Shown piece by piece: positions 51,633-63,224 of a stretch of DNA of 64,000 nucleotides. The DNA comes from Aurantiochytrium sp. KH105 (taxonomy: Eukaryota > Sar > Bigyra > Thraustochytrida > Thraustochytriidae). The notes beneath the pieces are model-generated. The model was given only the letters and a program-made list of their open reading frames with translations, searched no databases and was not told the origin of the DNA. Position numbers and translations under genes: made by a program. Positions within the stretch are counted from its first letter, which is position 1; the number at the start of each line of letters is the position of its first letter. The stretch spans positions 62,001-126,000 of the forward strand of contig BGKB01000042.1 of the NCBI GenBank assembly GCA_003116975.1. The letters are read 5' to 3'.

Positions 51633-54600
51633 CGCGCGTCGATCTGTTCAAGCCCTACCTAGCCTAGGCCTACTTCATTTTTGGATGATAAAAGCAAAGG
51701 CCTTGGCCTAGCACGACGCCGGGCCATGCGCCGAGAAGATCTCCGTGGCCATGTGCGTGATGCGCGTCACGCACGTCTCTGTGCAGAGCTGCGCGCAAGC
51801 ACGTTTCACGCTCTCCACGCGTACATTTACGCGCGGCGCCCACCTACGATGTTTACTGATCACAGGGTTTTCGCAGTTTGCGACAACGGAGCTTGCGCGT
51901 CGATCGCAGGTTTTCTTTTCGCCAGCTCCATCGATCACAGGCTGCGTCCGCCATTCCGAGCATCGCGACGCCTTTGCCGCGCGCGCGGCCAAATCTTGAC
52001 GACGACATCGACGGCAAGAAGGAAGGAAAGAACCTAATCCTAATCATCATGCTCACCTTTCTCCTTCAACTTGGCTGAGCACGGCATGTACGCGCGCTCG
52101 GGGCGCAGCAAGAAGTACGGCCCGGGCCACCTTGCAGTCGCGGGCGTCCACGCTGGCAGCTCTTCGTGCTACGAGTCGTGCTCGTGCCCGTGCTCGTGCC
52201 AGTCGCAGTCGCAGTCGCTGTCGCGCGCGCGCGGGCCGACGGCCTTTCTTTACGGCCGGGGAGACACCGATAACAGGGGCTTCCAGGCGCCCCGCCACTG
52301 AGCACTGGCGCGGCACTTCGCTTCTGCTCGCGCTCTTGTTGTGGCTATCGCGGCCGGCAGCGGCAGCGGCGCTCGCACTGCTCGCGCTGCATTCTGCACT
52401 TGCACTTGCACGCTCGTGTCGCGCGCAGCGGAGAGAGAGAATCACGCAGCCGCGCGCGGGCGGCACGGCAGCTGCTGCTGCTGCTGCAGCGGCGCGAAAG
52501 ACCGTCATTAGCGGCGCCTTGCGCGATCCGACCAGCGCGTCGCGCAGGGCGACGCGGCTGCGGCTGGCCGCTGATGATGGTGGCGAGGATGGATGGATAA
52601 ACGATGGTGGCGAGGGTGAGTTGCATCGCGGTGATGATGGCCACCGCGATCGCGACGATGACCGCGATGCATCGAACGTCGTGATAGGATGCTTTTTTTG
52701 TTGTTGTTGAATGCCGCGAGGTGACGAGTCAGAAAAGGAAAAAGTTAATAAAGAAAGTGACTCACAGTCAGAACAAAGAGAACGTGCCAGACGCTCCGAA
52801 GGTTCCTAGACTTTTGTGGGGCTTGGCCTCAAGGTTTCGTCTTCGCACGCGCGTCATGATGCGCCAGAGAAACAGCCACGGGCCTGGCCGGTCGGCAGGC
52901 TGCCGCGCAGGGATCCCCGGTCGTGCATGCACCGTGCGTGCGCTTGGCCCTGGCGTCTCGCGGTCTCAACCGGGAGTGGTGGGTGCGCTGGCTAACGGCC
53001 GCTGTCCGCACAGGCCCAATCGCTCGCATTCTTTGCTTGCAGGACCTCCTCCTCCAAAGTCCAGGCCTGGATTTCCATTCACATCCGGCCGCAAGCGATG
53101 GACCGATCGATCCTGGCCGGCCCTGGACAGCCGGTCCGCGCCCGCCGAGCCTGGGTTCAAAAGCGGCCAACCTGGCTGGCTGATTGATCAGCCGCAGCCG
53201 CTCGCCATCACTGGCCGCTGGCACCGTCGCCCGGACTCGCCAGAAGGGGGAGGTATGAGCAACAACTTGAACTCGAAGATCGATCAAGAGATTGGCGATC
53301 TTCTTTTATTTTGTTGTTGTTATTATTGTTATTATTTTCATCTCGCCTCGCCAGTGGTCGGTCTTTCAGCCGTGCGGCCAAAGTATCTTGCCGAAGCCAC
53401 GGCCGCTCGAGTCACCCACGAGTTTTACCCTTTCCCCCGGCCGCTCCCCCCGCGTCCTCGCGAGCATCCTGGCCAATGTGTTCACCTGTTTCATATCCAT
53501 CGTTGCAAAATGATATGCTATTATTCAGGCGAGCCACAGCCAGCAGCAGCAGCAGCGGCAGGAGGCAAGAAAGATACTTTTCAAACTTCATTCTTTTACT
53601 TTTCGATTCTTTCAACTTCTGTTTCTCTTTTCTTTTCTTTTTCTTTCCATAGGACTGTCCTATACAGCAAATAGTGTAAATTCTTTTATTGTTTCAAGTT
53701 TACTTTTTCTTGTCTGTTGAAAGAATTATCTGGGTGGAGAACACTTTTTCTTTTTACAAGCTCATGCTGCGGTCCGTGCCGCTGCACGCAGGCTGCAACT
53801 GCTCGATGGCCGCGACAGTTGCCCGAAGCGATGTCTGCAGATGCGCGCACGGCGGTCCGATCGGCCACGCTGCAGCCTCTGCCCCCCTCTCCCCCCGCGC
53901 GCCGACGCGTCGCGCAACGTGGCGTTCGTCTTACGGGCTCTCCCCGGCCTTCCCCGCATCATCCCTGCGCCCCTCCTCCTTCGCCCTCCGCCCGCACCGT
54001 TTCGTCCAGCGCGCCCGGCGGGCCTGCGCGGGGCGCGAGGCGCCAGGCGGGCCGTGCGGCCGCGAGAGCCGGAACCGGAGCTCGCGGGGCGCGCGGCGGC
54101 GGCGGCCGTGCGAGGTGCGATTCCGAATTGAAAGACCACTTGCGGCCCGCAGAAGTGTGCATGGCCAACAGCTGCGGGAGACACCTCCGGCGTAGCCTAG
54201 CCTTGCTGAGCGAATGGCGACTGCCGGAGGCCGTTGCCCTCGTCGATCGGACAGCCAGCCCGTCGCCGTTGCGCTGCCATGTCCGTTCGGGCGCTTCGCC
54301 TTTGGCTACGCACGCCGAGCGCGCGACCTTCGAGGCACGCGTAAACGTCATGCTTCTTCTGACGTGGAGCCTCCTGGCGGGCGGAAAGTCTCCGCGCGGC
54401 AGCGGCGGCTCCGTGAATGATTGATGCTAGTTGCCTCTGCAGGCAGCCCTGGTAGGCCACGCGGTGCACCGTTGCGCCAGACTCGCCGGCCAATGAAAGA
54501 GAAAAGCCGGCTTGCCTGTCCCTGGGTCCGCTCGTCAGTCAGCCGCGATTTTTGACGTGCATTGCGCGCGGCGGCAGGCATGCAACAGGTGAAGGAGGCC

Positions 54601-57600
54601 AGGAACGATGAACGCCGCCACAGCGCTTTGTTCCGCCGTCTCCGACTCCTCGGCCGTACTGCTAGATCGGGAAGCAAGCAAGGCAAGTAAGCGACCGTTG
54701 GTGGGGGTCGCTCGTCATACCATCAATCAGTGCCTCTGCTGCTGAAAGAAAACCGCGGAGCCCGGCCGTTGGGCTGCACCAACTGCAGCACCAAGAGAAT
54801 GCTGGTGCTCTTTCTGCCTGCCGTGCCGAGAGAAACTTTATGATGATTGTCCTCGTCTTGTCTTGTCTTGTTCTGTTCAACTTGTACAAAGGTGAGACGC
54901 TGGGACAGGCATCACCGCAGTTGTTGCACGTACTCGTGCAGCGTCGGGGCTGCGCACGCGCTGCGCGTCGAGGGAGCGAACTGCTCGGAAGAGCAATCGC
55001 GCGTGCAGCGCACGCTGACGCTGGGGCGGTTGTGCATGGCAAGTAAGGAGGCGCAGGACCGAGCGCAAAGTCTCGCATGGAGCGGATCCACTTCCGAGGG
55101 TTCGCTGTTTCTTGTGGGGGAGGCGGGCTGCAGATGATTGATCGACGGCTCGATTGTTCGAGTCTGCCAGCACAGCTCGCGCCGCGGAAGTTGATAGAGA
55201 CGAATAAAATAATGCGCTTGCACAACTGGGACGGGGCCACATTAGATTTTTTGCAACCGATCTGCGCAGTCTCGTTTGCAATGGGGGGGCCTTTTTTTTT
55301 ATTCGAAGCGGCGGTCCCAAAACGCCAGCTTTGTCGATCGATGGCGTCTTTCTTTCCATCTTTCCTTTCGCCTGCTGCGGCAGACCGCGGGCAGCAGCAG
55401 CTGACTCGCCCGCCGTTGAAGATTGATGAACTCGTCGTGTATCCTCGGCGATCGCGCAGCCTACAGCAGCAGCAGCAGACAGGGCAGGGCAAGGCAGGAC
55501 GGGGCAGGACAACTTGTAGGCAGGGCAAGCTGAGGCGCCTCCCACGGTAGACTATTTAGTGGCACGCAATCCATGCGTCCCTTTCCTAAACTTCGGGCAA
55601 CTGACTTTTTTCTTTTTCGAGAATTTTGATAGGACAGCCACTGCCACCTGTCTACCAAGGATTGTTGCTACAAACTTTTGAGGGGACTTGCCTTTTGTTT
55701 CAAACAACTTGGCTCATTGCTGTTGCACCCATCTTGAGCTTGAGGAAATTAGCACTCTATGCTTCCATGCTACGGACTAACTTTCACCCAGCGCTGGCTG
55801 GTTGGACGGCTATCGATGGAGCAAGCTTGGCATGCCTGTGGCGCTATCTCCGCTTCCGTTCCTGGCTTCTCCTCTTTCACTGTCCGCTCTAGAGAATCCG
55901 TGTGTCCCATACCCTCCGTGCCGGTCAGGTGCCCTTGGCGGCAGAAGGACAACAAGATGAGGTAAATGGAATGGGAAGGCGTTCCTGCTCCCACGTCGAT
56001 CAGTCACACTGTCAGAGAATCAGTCACTCGGTCAGTTTCTGACTCGGCTATCGGTGCAGCCAACACAAGCAAGCAGCCTGGACGCTGGGCGTCTCGCTTC
56101 GATTGGCCGCGGTGCGGTGCTTCCTTGAAATTGCTCGCGAAAAGAATCAATCTTGCCCAACGATTGGCTCGATTGTCATCCAGGCGCGCGAGGTTCGCCA
56201 CGATAGCGAAAGCGAGCGCGCTCCTTCTCCTCTCACCTCCCCTGCCAATGCAGCTCGCACTGCCGCTATTTATACCGCATGACGCGACACGAGCGCCGTT
56301 CTTGCCGCGGCGTCAGCCTCAGGAGCATCGCGAAAGACTCGCCGCCAAGTTTCTTACTGATAGGCAACGAGAAAAAGAAGAAGAAAAAAAAGAAAGAAAA
56401 ATAAAAAGGAAAGAAAGAAATAAGATCTTTCATTCATCGCTGCAGCTGATAGTCGCGCTCGAACGCCGTGAGACTCGGATATCTTGGTCGAAAATAGAGC
56501 TCTGAGCCTTGCTGGGTTTCAAAGCGCAGGCGCACGCTCGGGGTGGGCCCATTCGATTGTTTTCCGTAGCAAAAGTCTGGCATCAATCGGCAGGAAGGGG
56601 CGCACGGGCATAAGGAGCGCTACCACTTGGGCCCGGGAAAGTAGGCGAGGGGAGCCGGGAAACCGGCCACGCGGGGCGCAGCCAGCCGCCACAGCCACCA
56701 CTGCCACCCGTGAAATCCGTTCATTCATCCGTCATCCACCCGATCCGGGACGCAAGCAACAGCAGCCAGACCGCCAGTCGGCTGATCAATCGATCGACCA
56801 ATCGATCGTTCGATCGGACGGCCTGTCGGACGCCTCCGCTCCAGCCTCGGAACACTGATTTCTACAAGCAGCAGCAGCAGCAGCAGCAGCAGGAGCAGGT
56901 ATCTTCAAAATTAGCTAGCGATCCGGCCAACCAGGTGCCCCGAAGCAAGCCTGGCCCTGATGCGCCTGGCCCCGTCCCTCCCTTTCTGCCCTCGAGAGCG
57001 GGCAGTCTGCAGCAGCTGCCGCAGCCACGCACGCAGCCACTCGCTTCGCGCATCGCGCGCGTGGCGGCACCACTGGGACGCGCGTCCCAGTCGGGGCGGC
57101 CGTTAGAAAGCTGGGGGACCGGGCCCAAGGGTGACGTTATATGAAAAAGTACCCACAACTGGTGATCTAACTGCCCGAGTCTTTCAAGTCGGCAGATTTT
57201 CCCACAGCGTGCGAAATATGAATGTAGGGTTTCGAGTTTCGGGTGAATGGAAGGTTAACGCTTGTACGCACTGGCGGAGATTGTGTCTACCTCCACTGCG
57301 CCACATGGCTGTAGAAAACGCAGTGGAGTAGGTCTTGTAGAGACGCAGTGGATTGAGTGGCGCATGTGGGGCTTGCGGGGCAAAGAAATTGGATCGAAAG
57401 GTTGGCGGGTAGTCAGTGCTCCAGAGAAGCTCGAGGCGAGGAAAAGAGGGGGGGCTTGGCTTAGTGGGCCGCGAAGAAAAGTGCATGGCATGTGGGAGAG
57501 GAGCTCGACAACTGCTCCCTTCGAGTGGTTGATCGACCCGATCGAGTTTCGATCTCGCGGCCTCGGCCATGCACAGGGTACTCTATGGCGTCGTTTGGCT

Positions 57601-58552
57601 GCGCGACACAATAGCTTTGCAAGGCCTCGGCAATTCTTTCGCACAAGGTCTAACGCGTCGCGTCGCATCGCATCGCGTCGCAGGCACCCCCGCGATGAAT
57701 TGTGTGTGGCGTGCTTCATTCAGCCTCCGAGCGAGGAGGCTCGCGGCCAGGACATCCACCAGGCCAGCAGTGTGGCCTTCCTTCCTTTCACAGTCTTGAA
57801 GCAAGAGCCTGCGAAGAGGATAAACCGTCAAGGCCTCCCTGGCAGCAGCGATGACGCTGGTTCTAGACTGCCAGCGACGGCTTTGCTGGCTGGAGAGCAC
57901 AAAGTCGCCCTTCCGGAACGCTGCGTCGCGTCAGTGGCGCCGCCTGGGGCCGACCCTGGCTGGTGCGGAGCCTGGAAGCTGCTACTGACGGCAATTATTA
58001 AGCGCAGTGGCCACTGCTGCTGCTGCTAGTTATCCTCGAACCTCATCCAGATTCTGAGCCCTAGAAATCGTCCCGGTGTCCCGGAGCTGGCTATTTGTTT
58101 CATGGATGAGGGTGGAAACGAGATGCAATCGTGTCTTGCGCGTCTGTCTGTAAAAGTTTGCAGTGCGCGCGATGGAAAACAGTGTAAGTTGGTTGGTAGC
58201 CCGGCACGGGGGCAGAAAGTGAAAAGGAGGCGCAGTGCAAGCAAGTAAAAGCAAGCAAGCAAGCAAATCAATCGCCGCCAATGAGATGGATCCAAGACGA
58301 ACGATTTCTCGTCGGTAGCCTCGAGCGAGAGTCAGTCAGACAGTCAGCCGCCCACGCGGGGGGGAGACGCTCCAAGAACAAGTGACGGCCGCAGAGAAAA
58401 GGGGTCTGGGAAAGAGGAAATAGAGGGGGGGGGGAGATGCACTCTGCACGCGTCAGTTGGCCTCCTATTCCTCCTCTTCTTCTTGCTGCGCAGCCCGAAC
58501 GGGACCGGGAAATGATGGGACTGGTCTCGCGTGTCCATAATAAAGCATAGGT

Positions 58553-58608
58553 CAGGACAAGACAAGACAAGACAAGACAAGACAGGACAGGACAAGAAAG
58601 GACAGGGC
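58553..58608. repeat. (GACAA)n pentanucleotide array
   Basis: Consecutive GACAA units with GACAG and GAAAG variants. One of several arrays of related pentamers in this region. Confidence 0.85.
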
Positions 58609-58866
58609 TGCTTTCTTTCGCGCCCTCACTCTCGTTCGGTCCTTCCGGCCTCGCTTGCATTGCGCTGCGATGCTTGGGCATCGGTCGATCTACCTGCCGA
58701 TGCCCACATCGCTTGTGTTCCCCAGCTGTCCTGCTTCGTCTGGCATCGCGGCTGCTTTGCTTTCTGGAAACTCGGTCATTGGCAGCAGCAACTAAGCGGC
58801 AAGAGGCGGCCGAAAGGAGGGACTCGGAGGCGGCCGAAAAGATCCAATGGAATTGACGCCGCCTGC

Positions 58867-59040
58867 CTTCGCCTTCGCCTTCGCCTTCGCCTTCGCCTTC
58901 GCCTTCGCATTCGCATTCGCCTTCGCCTTCGCCTTCGCCTTCGCATTCGCATTCGCATTCGCATTCGCATTCGCATTCGCATTCGCATTCGCATTCGCAT
59001 TCGCATTCGCATTCGCATTCGCATTCGCATTCGCACTCGC
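58867..59040. repeat. 29-unit hexanucleotide array (CTTCGC/ATTCGC)
   Basis: Exact order of units: 7 CTTCGC, 2 ATTCGC, 4 CTTCGC, 15 ATTCGC, 1 ACTCGC. Because the unit is six bases, several frames on both strands stay open and give artefactual dipeptide repeats (Ala-Phe, Asn-Ala, Arg-Met, Cys-Glu). Followed by a short TTCG-rich tail to about 59070. Confidence 0.97.
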
Positions 59041-59162
59041 ATTTATTCGTTCGTTCGTTTGTTCGTTCACTCGATCGTTTGTTCCACTGGCGCTGCTCAG
59101 ATTGTTGACGAGCGACGACCGCCACGCCACGTCTCTCTCCGGGTGGCCGCTCGCTCGGAAAA

Positions 59163-59179
59163 GGGGGGGGGGGGGGGGG
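59163..59179 (+). repeat. Run of 17 G
   Basis: Uninterrupted G homopolymer. It may fold as a G-quadruplex or be length-variable. Confidence 0.9.
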
Positions 59180-59235
59180 AGAAAGCAGGCGAGCTGTTAG
59201 GCCTATGCCCGGCCATGATGATGGCTGAGGCCTCT

Positions 59236-59272
59236 GGCATGGCATGGTATACGGCAGCATGGCATGGCATGG
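59236..59272. repeat. (GGCAT)n pentanucleotide array
   Basis: Interrupted GGCAT units, with one GGTAT variant, in two short blocks. Confidence 0.7.
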
Positions 59273-60190
59273 AAGGCTCAATCAATCGGCCGGCCGGGTC
59301 GACTCGGTTCGGCTCGAATCGACGGACCGAGCGGGGGCGGCAGCTGCCTCTTCAAGGGGGGGCAGGCGGGCGCGGCGGCCAGCGGGTGGGCAGTGGTCGA
59401 GCAGCAGCAGCAGCGGCAGCAGCGATAGAGGCGGCAGCGGTAGAGGCAATGTATTGGACAGGCAGGCAGCCGGTCGTTGAAGAGAGAGGGGGGCTGCCGT
59501 GCGCTAGGCGTCTTCTAACCAATACTATAGGATTTGCAAGCCCTTCGACTTTCTTTCTCGTTTTCACTTTCTTTTTCGATTTCTTTTTTCGAATTTCTTT
59601 TTCTTTTTCTATTTCTTTTTCGAATTTCTTTATCGATTTCTTTTGATTTTCGATTTTCTTTTTCTTTTCTTTTTTGATCATGCAGGAGGAGGGCTGTACC
59701 GGCGCTTGCGGGGGCCACCGCGGCAGCTCGACATGCGCGGGTGCGGGAGCGTGCTCGCTTTGTTTGCCAGGCTTGCGTGCAAGCGCGTGGTGGCGCGGGC
59801 AGAGATCGAGCGTGCGGCGGCGAGGCCGCAAAGAAGAAATAAAGAAATAGATGAAAATTGAAAACAATGAAAGAATAAAATAAAAGGAAAGGCCAAAAAA
59901 GAAAAGAAAAGCATCAACCAAGTAAAAGGAAAGAACTTGAAAAGAAGAAGCAAAGGCGAGCAAAGGAGAGAAAGGGGAGAAAGGCGAGAGAGGGAGCAGG
60001 CGGCCGCCACGCAAATCCAGAACCAAGGCAGCCAACTGCCACGAGGCCAAGCGGCGCGGCGGCTCACGGAGCCCGCGCAGCCCAGGCCAGGCCAGGCGGC
60101 GCGGCGGAGCGCGGTGGAGCCCGAGCCCGCTCGAGCGGCCGACGTCCCCGCCCCGCCCCGCCAGAGCCCCGTGCCCCGGCGCGAGCGCGC

Positions 60191-60232
60191 GAGCCAGGCG
60201 AGCCAGGCGAGCCAGGCGAGCCCGGCGAGCCC
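60191..60232. repeat. GAGCCAGGC nonamer tandem repeat
   Basis: Four full nine-base units (the fourth with A-to-C) plus a partial fifth, about 750 bp upstream of the cyclin ATG. Confidence 0.9.
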
Positions 60233-60269
60233 TTGTAAGCAGGCACGCGCCAGCTTACCTTGCACTTCA

Positions 60270-60277
60270 TATATATA
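60270..60277. promoter_or_regulatory. TATA-like element upstream of the cyclin gene
   Basis: TATATATA in otherwise very GC-rich DNA, about 710 bp before the cyclin ATG. If used in the plus direction the leader would be roughly 680 nt or contain an intron. Role inferred. Confidence 0.3.
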
Positions 60278-60983
60278 GTGACTGCCGCGCCCGCCGCCCG
60301 GCTCGCGCAGCCCCGCGCAGCCCAGCCCGGCCCGGGCAGCCCGCGCGCCGCCGCCGTCTACCCTGGTTGCGCCCTGCGTCTGAGCAGACGCGCGAGCCGA
60401 CCGACCGACCGACGCGCGCGCGAGCTCGCCTCGCCGGCCGTCGCCCCGCATCGCATCGCCTTCGTCGCCATCCCTCCCGCCGTCCAGCCCTCGATCTCCT
60501 GCTCGACCGGCGCTCCTCGCCCGACGCCAGCGCTCGCGGCCGCGCCTCGGCTGCGTCGCCGCGCGCTTGCCCGTCGCCTCGCCTCGCCTCACCTCGCCCG
60601 CCGCGCCGCGCTGCTGCCGAGAGCGAGGCGGAGACGGCAACAAGTGGCAGTTGACGGACGGACGCGGGGTCACGCGCGCCGCGCCGCGCCTTCTCTGATC
60701 GATTGCCGAGGCCGCTGCTCTCTCTCTCTCCCTGCGCAGCCTTGCACCGCGCCGCGCCTCGCTCCGTCGCGTCGCGTTGCGTCGCGTCGCGTCGCCGAGG
60801 CCGTCCGCGGCAGCCAGCTCTCTCCGCGTCGCGGGCCGCGGGATCCGAGCGATCGGCTGCTCGATTTCGATCTTCTTTCTTTCTTTCTTTCTTTCTTTCT
60901 TCGCGCCGCCTTTTTGGGGTCCCGCGCGATCTGGCAGAGGCGGGCTCCGCTAACTACCTGCGCGAGCCGCCACCAATCACGCT

Positions 60984-62645
60984 ATGGATCGAGCGCGCGC
61001 GACGCGCGACGAGCCCATGCTGGGCGTGGAGAGCGAGGCCGCCCACGCGTGGGCGGCCGCGCCGGCCGGCGGCCAGCAGCAGGAGGCGCGGCAGCAGCAG
61101 CAGCAGCGGCAGCTGGAGCACGACCAGAGATACGAGCCGCAGCCGTCGCGGTGCTTGCTGGCGGAGCAGGACAAGTACCGGCACTATCAACAGCAACAAG
61201 CCGCCTTGGACGCGCGCGTGTCGCACGATTCCTTGGGCGCAGACTGGCCCCGCGAGAGCGACCAGTCGGACGAGGTCTGCCGCCTTTCGCAGGCTGAACT
61301 GAGCGAGAGAATTCAAATTATGATCGAGACCGAAGGCGACTGCCTGCCCCGACCCGACTACATCGAAGAGGTGCAAAAGGACGGCATGCGCGTCATCTGG
61401 AGGTCCAAGGTCGCCTCCTGGCTCCTTGAATTCGAAGAGGAGTACGGCATCTCTCAGGAAACCATCGCTGTGGCCGTCAACTACATGGACAGGTACCTGA
61501 GCGAGATCTCCACCAAGCGCAGCATTCTGCAGCTCCTGGCCATGGGGTCCATCTTTGTAGCAACAAAGCTGCACGAGACCTTTCCCATTGGCATGCACGA
61601 GCTCCGCGATCTCGCAGACGGCACCTATCTTGAGTCGGACATAAAGCTGATGGAACTCGAGCTCCTCCGGGTGATCCAGTGGAAGCTCACTCCCGTGACT
61701 CCTCAGTCGTTCATGGCGCACATTATTCAATTCATCCCTTGCCCCGAGACCCGTCGCGTCCTGCACGAGGAGGCAGTCACCTTTCTCGACGTGGTCATCC
61801 CGGAGTACGAATTCTTGCACTTTACGCCCAGTGTCATTGGCACTGCGGCTGTGCTTTGCGCCTTTTCCACAACCAATGTGCATGATGACATGGCGCGCGC
61901 GTGGGCCGCATCAGTCTCTTGCTTTGGTCTTCTTAACTCACCCGCGGTGCAAGCCTGCCAGACGCGCATGCTCGAAATCTTTGACAGCATGATGTCCACG
62001 CAGCAGAACCAGCCGGGACCCCAGCTCAACTCGGACGTCGTCGCGGCCTCCTCCGCCATGGCTCTCGCCGCCGCGGAGACCGTCTGCGCCGACCGCGCAG
62101 AGCAGGTCGTCTCCCCCGTCGGCGTCGAGCAGCTGGCCTTTGAGGAATCTTGCCGAGTTCCCCTTCAATTCGACAGAAGTGGGCGCAAAGCGCCCGGTCC
62201 CATGCACCTTAACAGGGGCAGTGACCACAATTACGGCGACGACGGCGATGACGAAATGTACTCCTCATCGCACGCCTTCGACCACCGTTGCCATCATGAC
62301 CCATCGCTCCCGGGCGGCTATCCTCCTCAACATTTAGAGGCCATGGACGCCGACGAGGACGAGGCCCCGCCCGGAGCTGTGGTGTTCATGGATCACGACC
62401 TGATGCGGAGCAAATCAGACTCGGACGCTTTGCATGCGCTCGCGCGAAACTTTGATTTCTCCCATCCTGGCGATCTCGCCAGGTCCCAGCAAGCTTCCCC
62501 TGTCCCTGCCGGTCTTTGCGGATCCGCAGGCGTACATCCCCTCTCGCACAGCGTCAGCCTCGACACGCAGGCTCACGGTGCTGCAGTCTCGCTGGATCTG
62601 GACTTGCCCAACCGTCTGCAACGCAGCCGCTCGGCTACGAGGTGA
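60984..62645 (+). CDS. D-type-like cyclin
   Basis: 553 residues. The N-terminus (1-105) is low complexity with Gln-rich tracts. Cyclin N-box about 105-234: 'SKVASWLLEFEEEYGISQET', 'AVNYMDRYLSEISTKRSILQ' and 'GSIFVATKLHETFPIGMHEL' match D-type cyclins of plants and protists. The C-terminal cyclin fold follows (about 236-345, 'WKLTPVTPQSFMAHIIQF'). The tail (about 350-553) is acidic, Ser/Pro/His-rich and probably disordered, ending RSRSATR, with several Ser-rich possible phosphorylation sites. Such cyclins activate a CDK at the G1/S decision. No LxCxE retinoblastoma-binding motif is visible, unlike canonical CycD. The ATG at 60984 is followed by an intact frame. The leader has a CTTT tract (60870-60901) that could serve as a polypyrimidine tract before the CAG at 60935-60937. 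Confidence 0.88.
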   Translation: MDRARATRDEPMLGVESEAAHAWAAAPAGGQQQEARQQQQQRQLEHDQRYEPQPSRCLLAEQDKYRHYQQQQAALDARVSHDSLGADWPRESDQSDEVCRLSQAELSERIQIMIETEGDCLPRPDYIEEVQKDGMRVIWRSKVASWLLEFEEEYGISQETIAVAVNYMDRYLSEISTKRSILQLLAMGSIFVATKLHETFPIGMHELRDLADGTYLESDIKLMELELLRVIQWKLTPVTPQSFMAHIIQFIPCPETRRVLHEEAVTFLDVVIPEYEFLHFTPSVIGTAAVLCAFSTTNVHDDMARAWAASVSCFGLLNSPAVQACQTRMLEIFDSMMSTQQNQPGPQLNSDVVAASSAMALAAAETVCADRAEQVVSPVGVEQLAFEESCRVPLQFDRSGRKAPGPMHLNRGSDHNYGDDGDDEMYSSSHAFDHRCHHDPSLPGGYPPQHLEAMDADEDEAPPGAVVFMDHDLMRSKSDSDALHALARNFDFSHPGDLARSQQASPVPAGLCGSAGVHPLSHSVSLDTQAHGAAVSLDLDLPNRLQRSRSATR

Positions 62646-63224
62646 TTGATACCTTTTGTTTTCTTTTCTTTTTTCTCGTTTGAAAACTTCACAAATGAGC
62701 GACCTAGCGAGCAAGCCAATGGTTCATCCCTTGGCTTGTTGTGGACTTGGGCTGGCAGCGTTTATATTTCGACGCTTATCATGTTTACACATCTTTTTTG
62801 CACATTTCTTTGCTTCCCTTGTTGTTGTTGTTTGTTGGGTCTTGTCTTCCCGTTGTCTACAGTTCTTCTACTTGCTTCAAGATATCGGCACAACTTCTAT
62901 TCTTTTGCCAGCCATCAAGTCGCCCTCTCTGTCGTTCTTTATGCAGTACACAAGCGTCCGTGCTACGACAAGCTCGACTCGACTGAGCGTGGTTGCAATC
63001 GTGAGATCTTCTTTCTTTATTTTCCTTGACGAATGAATGAATGAATGAATCAATGTGTTTGGATGGATAATACAAGCAACTCCGTTCCGTTTGCTTGGTT
63101 TTGTTGTTGACGATGCTGCAAAAAAACCTGCTTCTAAGCTCACATACAAGTATCACGTTCTGTTTCCAAACTTGAATGGGTAATGGCGGAGAAGATGCTC
63201 GATAGGTAGAAAACAGTGTTATAT
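62646..63224. other. Convergent 3' spacer with GAAT repeat
   Basis: 579 bp between the cyclin stop and the GST stop. T-rich after the cyclin gene, with a GAAT tetranucleotide run at about 63031-63052. Nothing else seen. Confidence 0.55.

Larger units (their letters stand above)
50875..60983. other. About 10 kb gene-poor, repeat-rich region upstream of the cyclin gene
   Basis: No frame here has a recognisable domain. Many overlapping frames on both strands arise from GC-rich or simple-repeat DNA. Contents: splice-like signals near 51364-51430, 53590-53649 and 59545-59687; pentanucleotide arrays; a 29-unit hexamer array; a 17-G run; a nonamer array; a TATATATA at 60270-60277; and a CTTT tract at 60870-60901. 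The left end should hold the channel-gene promoter and the right end the cyclin promoter and leader. The middle may hold non-coding transcripts or genes made of small exons; I could not establish any. Confidence 0.5.

Noticed and set aside
52132-53674. Two adjacent plus-strand frames of 192 and 317 codons
   Set aside because: Ala/Arg/Pro-rich translation of GC-rich DNA and T-rich tracts, no domain, no supporting splice structure.
58268-59646. Long frames on both strands with dipeptide repeats
   Set aside because: Created by the 29-unit hexamer array; no sequence outside the repeat resembles a protein.
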